Source: Prevotellaceae bacterium UBA1786 (GTDB taxonomy: Bacteria > Bacteroidota > Bacteroidia > Bacteroidales > Bacteroidaceae). From it: a stretch of 9,044 nt of DNA. Below, piece after piece: positions 1 to 5,726 of the stretch. The notes beneath the pieces are model-generated. The model did not search any database. It worked only from the letters and a program-made list of their open reading frames with translations, and was not told the origin of the DNA. The position numbers were made by a program, and so were the translations under genes. The stretch is taken from assembly GCA_002314525.1 (NCBI GenBank), contig DCGE01000134.1, positions 255 through 9,298 of the forward strand, given 5' to 3'. Every line of letters starts with the position of its first letter. Positions within the stretch are counted from its first letter, which is position 1.

Positions 1-1106
1 GGTCGGTTGAGTTTGTCTTTCAGGTATTCAGCCAGCTGAGAGTCGGTCATCTCTGACACGTTCGGATTAATGCAGAGGATTGTCTTGGTCATGAAGTCAG
101 AGATCTCGGTAAGTTGGTCGTGGGTGAAATTACCGCTCTCAAGGAGAGTGAGATAGTCGAATATCTGTTTCTGGGTGCTTACAAGAACTCCGGCAATCAA
201 CTTCTTGTATGTCACGGTCTCGTCCTTCAGACCGTCAGGCACAACATTGTCGATATTCTTGATGAAGATGATGTCGGCATCAAGGTCGTTGAGGTTCTCA
301 ATAAGCGCTCCGTGACCACCCGGACGGAAAAGCATTGAACCGTCGTCGTTGCGGAACGGTTCATTGTCTTCTGTGGCGGCAACGGTATCAGTACTGCTCT
401 TCTGCTCTGAGAAGGATATTTCATACTTCACACCGAACTGGTCTTCATATTCCTTCTTGTTGTCGGCAACCAGTTTTTCGAACAGAGGTCTGTGTTCAGG
501 ACTGACGGTGAAGTGAACATTGACTTTTCCGTCCTTGCCTTTGGCATAGAGAGCACCTTCAACCAGGTGTTCTTCGAGAGGAGTGCGAACGGCATCGTCG
601 TAGGCATGGAAGAAGAGGAGACCCTTCGGAAGTTTGCCATATCCCAGTCCCTGTTCATCAAGGAGGTTGAAGATGACAGACTTGTAGTCGCCGTTTTCGA
701 TGAGTGTGTCGATGACCTCACCCTCATTGACTACACAAGCATCGTTGAGTGCTTCGTAGAAGGCGAAATGTTCGATATTGTCGAAGAACTTCTTGATGAA
801 ATCGTTGTCGGGAGTATCGCTATCACCGTCGAGGAACTCAAAGAGATCCTTGAACATACGGCTTGCAGCTCCTGAAGCCGGAACGAATTTGAGTACTTTG
901 TGGTTTTCATTGAGATAGTCTTCCCATGCCTTGAGGTATTCAGTCTTTGCCTGACTGTCAGGACTTTTGATTCCGCCGTTTTCAATCGAAGCAGCACCGG
1001 AAAGTTTCAGGAAAGGAAATCCACTCTTGAACTGTTCCAACTGATGAGCAACGGTTTGTTCGCTTATACCCTTCTTCGAAAGAAGGTCAATGTCTTGTTG
1101 TGTCAT
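1..1106 (-). CDS. DUF4301 family protein (C-terminal end outside window)
   Basis: The reading frame is open from an ATG at 1106 to the window edge, giving 368 residues and no stop; family members are, as I recall, about 500 residues, so the last quarter or so is missing. I recognise it as the DUF4301 family of Bacteroidetes, which has no established function. No signal peptide or membrane segment is visible, so it is probably cytoplasmic. Two stretches resemble nucleotide-sugar pyrophosphorylases: PASGAASRM (residues 76-84), like the N-terminal glycine-rich GxGTRM/L nucleotide loop, and RPGGHG (261-266) followed by FIKNIDN (281-287), like the PPGHGD and NIDN motifs of the UDPGP family. A nucleotidyltransferase-like fold is my inference, not a known activity. 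It is the third gene of the relA-rlmH run, 60 bases after rlmH. A heptamer repeat abuts the start codon and no clear Shine-Dalgarno sequence is present. Confidence 0.85.
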   Translation of the reverse strand, partial: MTQQDIDLLSKKGISEQTVAHQLEQFKSGFPFLKLSGAASIENGGIKSPDSQAKTEYLKAWEDYLNENHKVLKFVPASGAASRMFKDLFEFLDGDSDTPDNDFIKKFFDNIEHFAFYEALNDACVVNEGEVIDTLIENGDYKSVIFNLLDEQGLGYGKLPKGLLFFHAYDDAVRTPLEEHLVEGALYAKGKDGKVNVHFTVSPEHRPLFEKLVADNKKEYEDQFGVKYEISFSEQKSSTDTVAATEDNEPFRNDDGSMLFRPGGHGALIENLNDLDADIIFIKNIDNVVPDGLKDETVTYKKLIAGVLVSTQKQIFDYLTLLESGNFTHDQLTEISDFMTKTILCINPNVSEMTDSQLAEYLKDKLNR

Positions 1107-1110
1107 GTTT

Positions 1111-1138
1111 GTTTATGGTTTATGGTTTATGGTTTAGG
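1111..1138. repeat. Heptanucleotide tandem repeat in DUF4301 gene leader
   Basis: Three exact copies of GTTTATG (1111-1117, 1118-1124, 1125-1131) are followed by a variant copy GTTTAGG (1132-1138). On the coding strand of the downstream gene this reads CATAAAC repeated, ending four bases before the ATG. The repeat therefore occupies the ribosome-binding region. A change in copy number would alter leader spacing or structure without a frameshift. Whether the copy number varies between strains cannot be seen from one sequence. Confidence 0.9.
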
Positions 1139-1166
1139 GAACTTATGACTGTAACCTCTGGTCGTC

Positions 1167-1640
1167 TCACTCATGATGATATGACTCGCCTTTGAGTATT
1201 GTCATGCTTCGGTAGAGTTGTTCCATGAAGATCATCCTGACCATCTGGTGCGAGAAGGTCATCTTGGACAGCGAGAGCATGTCGTTGGCCCTGCTATAGA
1301 CATCCTTGCTGAAACCGTATGGTCCACCGATGACAAAAACCAACCTCCTTGGACTGCTCGTCAGTTTCTTCTGCATCCATGAGGCCATCTCGATACTTCT
1401 CATCTCCTTGCCCCTCTCGTCGAGAAGTACTACATTGTCGCCATCCTGAAGGACAGAGAGAATCATCTCGCCCTCCTTCTGCTTGATTTGATCCTCGCTG
1501 AGAGCCTTCGCATCCTTCAGGTCCCTGACCGTGATGATGTCGAGAGGCAGGTAGTGCTTCAGTCGGTTTCCGTATTCGTCGATGATGTCGGAGAATGTCT
1601 TGACAGTGGTTTTTCCGACCTGAATGAGAACAATTTTCAT
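1167..1640 (-). CDS. rlmH: 23S rRNA (pseudouridine-1915-N3)-methyltransferase RlmH
   Basis: The product is 157 residues, the usual size for RlmH. This SPOUT-class enzyme methylates N3 of pseudouridine 1915 in helix 69 of 23S rRNA, using S-adenosylmethionine, on assembled 70S ribosomes as a homodimer. Seen here are the N-terminal MKIVLIQVGKT strand, the LLDERGK segment (residues 72-78), the knotted SAM-binding loop VIGGPYGF (103-110), the helix with SHQMVRMIFMEQLYR (130-144) and the diagnostic C-terminal YHHE (154-157). All the hallmark positions are intact. The ATG start overlaps the relA stop codon as ATGA, so translation is probably coupled and expression should follow relA. Family assignment is firm; operon membership is inferred from the overlap. 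Confidence 0.97.
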   Translation of the reverse strand: MKIVLIQVGKTTVKTFSDIIDEYGNRLKHYLPLDIITVRDLKDAKALSEDQIKQKEGEMILSVLQDGDNVVLLDERGKEMRSIEMASWMQKKLTSSPRRLVFVIGGPYGFSKDVYSRANDMLSLSKMTFSHQMVRMIFMEQLYRSMTILKGESYHHE

Positions 1641-3730
1641 CTTTGTACATTTTTGACGCCTTTGACGTCTTTTAGTTTCTTGATCAATCCGTTGAGTTTC
1701 GACAGGTCACTGACCATAAGTGTTAGTGTGCCACTGAACAGTCCGTCCTCGGATGAGCGGATGTCAATGCTTCGTAGCATAACGGTCTTTTCCTTGAGGA
1801 TGATGCTGGTCAGACTGTTGACGATGCCGATGTCATCATTGCCGAGTACATGGAGAATGACCTGACTCTGTCCGCCTTTATCCGACCATTTGACGTCGAT
1901 CTTCCTGTACGGCATCTCTTCGAGCATGTGGCGTGCGTTCTGGCAGTCGGCCCTGTGGATGGTGATTCCACGGCTCAGAGTAACGAATCCGACGATTTTA
2001 TCGCCATAGATAGGATTGCAGCATTTGCCGAACTGATACTCCAGACCTTTCACGTTCTTATCGATGATAAGAGTCTCTCCGCTTATGTTGGACTGATTCT
2101 GACTGAAATCGAGCTTGAAGTTCTCGGCACTTTCCACAGGCTGCTCATCAGTATCTTCAGGAGGATTGATGATGTCGATATATGTGTTTATGACCTTGTT
2201 GACATCAAGAGTTCCCTGCTGTATGGCCTTATAGAACTCCATCACGAACTTGAAGCCCATTTTCTTGATAACCTTGTGGATGATATTATCGTCATATTCC
2301 ACTTTGCGGTTCTTCAGTTTACGGCTGATTTCCTCCTTTGCGTATGTGGCAGTTCGCAGTTCCTGTTCGTGGAGCGACTGGCGGATCTTGACTTTTGCCT
2401 TCGATGTGATGACATAGTTCAGCCAGTCCTGCTTAGGCAATTGGTTGGGACTGGTCATGATCTCCACCTGATCACCGCTCTCGAGTTTGGTCTTGACAGA
2501 TACATTCTTGCCGTTGACCAGACCACCAGTGCAGTGGCTTCCTACGTTGGTGTGGATCTGGAATGCAAAGTCAAGCAATGATGCACCCTTGGGCAGTTTG
2601 AAGAGATCGCCCTTGGGAGTGAATACGAACACCTCGTCACTGTACAGATCGACCTTGAACTGATTGACGAGGTTCTCATTGCTTGAGTCGCTGGCTTCGA
2701 GTGATGTCCTCAGATCGTTGAGCCAGTTCTCAAGTTTGCCACCGCTGTCCTTTACACCTTTGTAGCGCCAGTGAGCGGCATATCCATGTTCTGCGATATA
2801 GTCCATCCTCTCAGTCCTGATTTGAATCTCCACCCATCTGCCTTCAGGTCCCATGACGGTAGTATGCAGACTCTCGTATCCATTGCTCTTAGGTACACTG
2901 AGCCAGTCTCGCAGACGTTTTGGGTTGGGGTGGTACATATCGGTGACGATGGAATATGCCTGCCAGCAATCCTGCTTCTCCTTGTCGGGTTCGGAATCGA
3001 TGATGATCCTGATGGCAAAGAGGTCGTAAATACCTTCAAACTGGCATTTCTGTTTTTTTATCTTCTGCCAGATGGAGTGTATGCTCTTCGTCCTTCCCTT
3101 CATGTGGAATTTCAGTCCCGATTCTTCGAGCTTTCGCTGAACAGGTTCGATGAACTTGGCAATATATGCATCTCTTGACTTTTTCGTCTCGTTCAGTTTC
3201 TCCTTGATCATGTAGTAGGCATCATGCTCAAGGTATTTCATTGAGAGGTCTTCGAGTTCAGACTTGATGAGGTAGAGACCCAACTTATGAGCGAGAGGCG
3301 CATAAAGGAAACTGGCTTCTGTAGATATCTTCTGGCGTTCCTCTTCGGTTCCGTTTTCCTTGAGTCCCCTCATGCGGTTCACTCGTTCGGCAATGATGAT
3401 AAAGACAACTCGCATGTCTTCTGCAAAAGAAAGCAGCAGATCGCGGAAGTTATCGGTGGATATTACAGGATTCTTTGCATACAGTTCGTTGATCTTTTGC
3501 AATCCGGTAAGAATATGAGCCACATCGGCACCATATTCTTTCTCGATGTCATTGATCGTCTTTTCCCCTTTCTTCAGGCTATCAAGGAGCAGAATACTCA
3601 TCACGACACTACGACCCATACCCATCTCGCTCACGGCAATCTCTGCCGTTGCCTCATCAAATGGATTTATTTCAATTCCACCCAATGATGCGCGCACCTC
3701 TTCTATTATATTATTTGAATCGTTGGACAT
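1637..3730 (-). CDS. relA: RelA/SpoT homologue: (p)ppGpp synthetase with degenerate hydrolase domain
   Basis: This long RSH protein makes the alarmone (p)ppGpp from ATP and GTP/GDP during starvation. From the ATG at 3730 it has 697 residues. A TTG six bases upstream is in frame, but I prefer the ATG; an in-frame TAA at 3757-3755 rules out a longer N-terminus. Domains: HD-like (about 20-160), synthetase (about 205-325) with GRTK (212-215), YDLFAIR (235-241), PKSNGYESLHTTV (280-292) and EIQIRT (301-306), TGS (about 364-425), Cys/His cluster with C570, C571, H592, C596, and ACT (about 622-697). The hydrolase region is decayed: the usual HDxxED motif reads LDSLKK (49-54), the first HD histidine region is shortened, and LADRLHNMR reads IAERVNRMR (113-121). 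Hydrolysis is therefore probably lost, as in monofunctional RelA. A second, hydrolase-competent RSH elsewhere in the genome would be expected. It is the first gene of the relA-rlmH-DUF4301 run. Confidence 0.95.
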   Translation of the reverse strand: MSNDSNNIIEEVRASLGGIEINPFDEATAEIAVSEMGMGRSVVMSILLLDSLKKGEKTINDIEKEYGADVAHILTGLQKINELYAKNPVISTDNFRDLLLSFAEDMRVVFIIIAERVNRMRGLKENGTEEERQKISTEASFLYAPLAHKLGLYLIKSELEDLSMKYLEHDAYYMIKEKLNETKKSRDAYIAKFIEPVQRKLEESGLKFHMKGRTKSIHSIWQKIKKQKCQFEGIYDLFAIRIIIDSEPDKEKQDCWQAYSIVTDMYHPNPKRLRDWLSVPKSNGYESLHTTVMGPEGRWVEIQIRTERMDYIAEHGYAAHWRYKGVKDSGGKLENWLNDLRTSLEASDSSNENLVNQFKVDLYSDEVFVFTPKGDLFKLPKGASLLDFAFQIHTNVGSHCTGGLVNGKNVSVKTKLESGDQVEIMTSPNQLPKQDWLNYVITSKAKVKIRQSLHEQELRTATYAKEEISRKLKNRKVEYDDNIIHKVIKKMGFKFVMEFYKAIQQGTLDVNKVINTYIDIINPPEDTDEQPVESAENFKLDFSQNQSNISGETLIIDKNVKGLEYQFGKCCNPIYGDKIVGFVTLSRGITIHRADCQNARHMLEEMPYRKIDVKWSDKGGQSQVILHVLGNDDIGIVNSLTSIILKEKTVMLRSIDIRSSEDGLFSGTLTLMVSDLSKLNGLIKKLKDVKGVKNVQR

Positions 3731-3749
3731 AGACAATCTTTTCTTTTTG

Positions 3750-3780
3750 CAAAATTACAAAATCTATCGGAAAATTCAAA
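3750..3780 (-). promoter_or_regulatory. Bacteroidetes-type promoter for relA
   Basis: On the minus strand TTTG (3780-3777) is followed by a 19-base spacer and then TAATTTTG (3757-3750). This matches the Bacteroidetes sigma-ABfr consensus TTTG-N19-TAnnTTTG exactly. Transcription would begin a few bases downstream, leaving a leader of roughly 15 bases before the relA ATG at 3730. There is only a weak purine-rich AAAAGAAAAG stretch as a ribosome-binding sequence, normal for this phylum. Confidence 0.8.
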
Positions 3781-3876
3781 ATAAATTATTGCCTTAATAT
3801 AACTTGTGAACAGACTAAAATAAAGATGTTTGGTGTAACATGTTGTAAATAAACGTTTTGGCGTTGATATTTGTGC

Positions 3877-3922
3877 GTTATGAACAGAGTTATGAACAAC
3901 CATGTTCAAAGCTTTCATAACT
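3877..3922. promoter_or_regulatory. Cluster of direct and inverted boxes, candidate operator between relA and dnaB
   Basis: GTTATGAAC occurs twice in direct orientation (3877-3885 and 3889-3897), 12 bases apart. The second copy forms two overlapping dyads: TGAACA-N4-TGTTCA (3893-3898 / 3903-3908), and the 9-base perfect arms AGTTATGAA (3888-3896) and TTCATAACT (3914-3922). The two dyads share an arm, so they cannot both fold as hairpins. A related TTGTGAACA lies at 3804-3812. The cluster ends about 28 bases upstream of the dnaB -7 element, a normal place for a regulator-binding site. The identity of the binding protein is unknown; TTATGAACA differs from the DnaA-box consensus TTATCCACA at two positions. 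Confidence 0.5.
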
Positions 3923-3950
3923 TTACCATATCAAAATCGGGGAATTATTC

Positions 3951-3958
3951 TACCTTTG
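3951..3958 (+). promoter_or_regulatory. Putative -7 element of dnaB promoter
   Basis: TACCTTTG fits the Bacteroidetes -7 consensus TAnnTTTG and is followed by CA, a common context in these promoters. It lies 20 bases before the dnaB ATG, implying a leader of about 15 bases. No TTTG is found at the ideal -33 position (3928-3931 reads ATAT), so the promoter may be weak alone or depend on a factor bound to the boxes just upstream. Confidence 0.55.
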
Positions 3959-3978
3959 CAGCCGATAAGTAAGAAACG

Positions 3979-5535
3979 ATGGCAGAAACAAGAAAGAATA
4001 CCACACGCAAGAAGGCAGATGCACAGGTTCAGAGTGAACTTGGACGTCAGCAACCACAGGCAGTTGATTTTGAGGCGGCAGTGTTAGGTGCTTGTCTTAT
4101 TGAACAGGATGCATTCGGACAGATTGCCGACATCCTCAAACCGCGTTCTTTCTATGACTCACGTCACGAGAAGATTTTCCACGCCATTCAGACTTTGGCG
4201 GCGGAAGATAAACCTATCGATTTATTGACTGTGACAGAGGAACTCCGCTCCACTGGCGAGTTGGAAGATGTAGGAGGACCTTTCTATATATCCGAACTGA
4301 CTCAGAAAGTCTTTTCATCAGCTCATATAGTCTTTCATGCAAAGGTCATTGCAGAAAAGGCTTTGGCACGTGAACTCATCACATATTCCAGCAATACCTT
4401 GCGAGATGCATTCGATGAAGGACAGGATATCACTGAGTTGATGCAGCGTGCTGAAGGACAACTCTTTGAACTCTCGAAGAGCAGCATGAGGAAAGACTTC
4501 ACGCAGATCAATCCTATCATTACTGAGGCGTATGAACTCCTGCAGAAAGCTGCAGCCAATGATAGCGGGTTATCAGGACTCAGTTCAGGCTTTGACGATC
4601 TCGACAAGATAACAAACGGATGGCAGAAGTCAGACCTCGTCATCATCGCAGCCCGTCCGGCAATGGGAAAGACGGCATTCGTGCTTTCAATGGCGAAGAA
4701 CATCGCAATAGATATGCGTATTCCGGTGGCTATGTTCTCGTTGGAAATGTCGAATGTGCAGCTTGTCAATCGTCTTATTGTCAATGTGTGTGAAATACCT
4801 GGCGAGAAGATCAAGAGCGGAAATCTCGCAAAGTACGAATGGGGCCAGTTGGACTATAAAATCAGAGCACTCTACGATGCACCTTTGTTTGTTGATGACA
4901 CACCTTCGCTCTCTGTCTTTGAACTCAGGAGCAAGGCTCGCCGATTGGTACGCGAACATGGGGTACAACTTATCCTGATCGACTACCTGCAGCTGATGAA
5001 TGCATCGGGAATGTCGTATGGCTCACGTCAGGAAGAGGTCAGCACCATCTCGCGTTCGTTGAAGGGACTTGCCAAGGAACTGAACATCCCAATCATTGCT
5101 CTTTCACAGTTGAACCGTTCAGTTGAAAACCGTGTGGCGGCAGCTGAAGCCCCTATGGACAGCAAACGTCCTCAGTTGTCCGACCTACGAGAGTCGGGAG
5201 CTATCGAGCAGGATGCCGACATGGTATTGTTCATTCATCGTCCGGAGTATTATAAGATATATCAAGATCAGTATGGCAATAACCTGCGAGGTATATCGGA
5301 ACTGATTATCGCAAAACACCGTAACGGTGCTGTGGGAGATGTAAGACTTCGTTTCAAATCAGAATATGCACGGTTCCTCAACCTCAATGATTCCGTAATT
5401 CCACTCCCTGGTGAAGATGCCGGAACGATTATTTCTTCGCGAGTAAACAAAAAAAATAACGCTATAGATAATGTACCGGATCCAGATGATCCAATAAACA
5501 GCTTGTCAGCGGACGATGCTCCAGTTCCATTCTGA
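3979..5535 (+). CDS. dnaB: Replicative DNA helicase DnaB
   Basis: The product is 518 residues and appears complete. DnaB is the hexameric 5'-3' helicase that unwinds the replication fork and recruits primase. After a basic, poorly ordered N-terminal tail (about 1-25) comes the DnaB N-terminal helical domain (about 28-130, starting near AVDFEAAVLGACLIE), a linker, then the RecA-like ATPase domain (about 195-465). Seen there are Walker A ARPAMGKT (225-232), catalytic Glu in SLEMS (E256), Walker B LILIDYLQL (D335), SQLNRSVE and the LRESGAIEQDADMV motif, and the KHRNGAVG segment near the end. The acidic tail ending DDAPVPF is typical of Bacteroidetes DnaB. No intein is inserted at the Walker A or other motifs. 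It is monocistronic: divergent from relA, with its own -7 element and a downstream terminator. ATG at 3979 is the only sensible start. Confidence 0.98.
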   Translation: MAETRKNTTRKKADAQVQSELGRQQPQAVDFEAAVLGACLIEQDAFGQIADILKPRSFYDSRHEKIFHAIQTLAAEDKPIDLLTVTEELRSTGELEDVGGPFYISELTQKVFSSAHIVFHAKVIAEKALARELITYSSNTLRDAFDEGQDITELMQRAEGQLFELSKSSMRKDFTQINPIITEAYELLQKAAANDSGLSGLSSGFDDLDKITNGWQKSDLVIIAARPAMGKTAFVLSMAKNIAIDMRIPVAMFSLEMSNVQLVNRLIVNVCEIPGEKIKSGNLAKYEWGQLDYKIRALYDAPLFVDDTPSLSVFELRSKARRLVREHGVQLILIDYLQLMNASGMSYGSRQEEVSTISRSLKGLAKELNIPIIALSQLNRSVENRVAAAEAPMDSKRPQLSDLRESGAIEQDADMVLFIHRPEYYKIYQDQYGNNLRGISELIIAKHRNGAVGDVRLRFKSEYARFLNLNDSVIPLPGEDAGTIISSRVNKKNNAIDNVPDPDDPINSLSADDAPVPF

Positions 5536-5550
5536 TGATCGGCACGAGAA

Positions 5551-5558
5551 TATATTTG
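5551..5558 (+). promoter_or_regulatory. Possible orphan -7 element downstream of dnaB
   Basis: TATATTTG matches TAnnTTTG, 16 bases after the dnaB stop, but nothing like TTTG lies 19 bases upstream. If active it would start a transcript of roughly 145 bases ending at the 5672-5709 terminator. In AT-rich spacer such a match can easily be chance. Confidence 0.2.
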
Positions 5559-5570
5559 TAAGAAAGCTTT

Positions 5571-5600
5571 TTCTGCATGCAAAGCGAATGAAATGCAGAA
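5571..5600 (+). other. Hairpin in dnaB 3' region
   Basis: TTCTGCAT (5571-5578) and ATGCAGAA (5593-5600) form a perfect 8-base stem with a 14-base loop. It is followed by TTATTTTA, a broken T-rich stretch, so it is at best a weak terminator on the plus strand. It could also serve as a protective 3' hairpin or be part of a small transcript. Confidence 0.45.
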
Positions 5601-5671
5601 TTATTTTAGCCGAATGAATGGTTAAAACATAGACTATAGTATTTTTCTCACTTATCAATTTGTTTTTGTTG

Positions 5672-5709
5672 GTGAGCTGTCTCAGAGATTGAAACAGCTC
5701 ACTTTTTTT
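5672..5709 (+). terminator. Intrinsic terminator of dnaB
   Basis: GTGAGCTGT (5672-5680) pairs with ACAGCTCAC (5694-5702), a perfect 9-base stem with a 13-base loop, followed immediately by seven T residues (5703-5709). The T tract is on the plus strand only, so it ends dnaB transcription; the minus-strand uxaA transcript meets the same hairpin without a U tract. Confidence 0.88.
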
Positions 5710-5726
5710 GATTCGGAAAAATGCTG

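Noticed and set aside
1111..1138. CRISPR or telomere-like array
   Set aside because: Units are only seven bases with no spacers; it is a simple tandem repeat, and the similarity of GTTTAGG to telomeric repeats is coincidental.
1850..2581. 243-codon open frame on the plus strand opposite relA
   Set aside because: It lies wholly antisense to a well-conserved RSH coding region, shows no recognisable domain, and mirrors the codon composition of the real gene.
2771..3178. 135-codon plus-strand open frame opposite the synthetase domain
   Set aside because: Antisense shadow of conserved coding sequence, with no family resemblance and no promoter.
3728..3736. TTG at 3736 as the relA start
   Set aside because: An ATG lies only two codons further in; the extra residues add nothing conserved, so the ATG at 3730 is preferred.
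3706..3918. 70-codon minus-strand open frame across the relA-dnaB spacer
   Set aside because: It runs through the promoter and the repeat cluster, has AT-rich low-quality composition and resembles no protein.
3804..3922. Chromosomal origin (oriC) between relA and dnaB
   Set aside because: The boxes differ from the DnaA consensus at two positions, no clear unwinding element or neighbouring origin-type genes are seen, and nothing else supports it.
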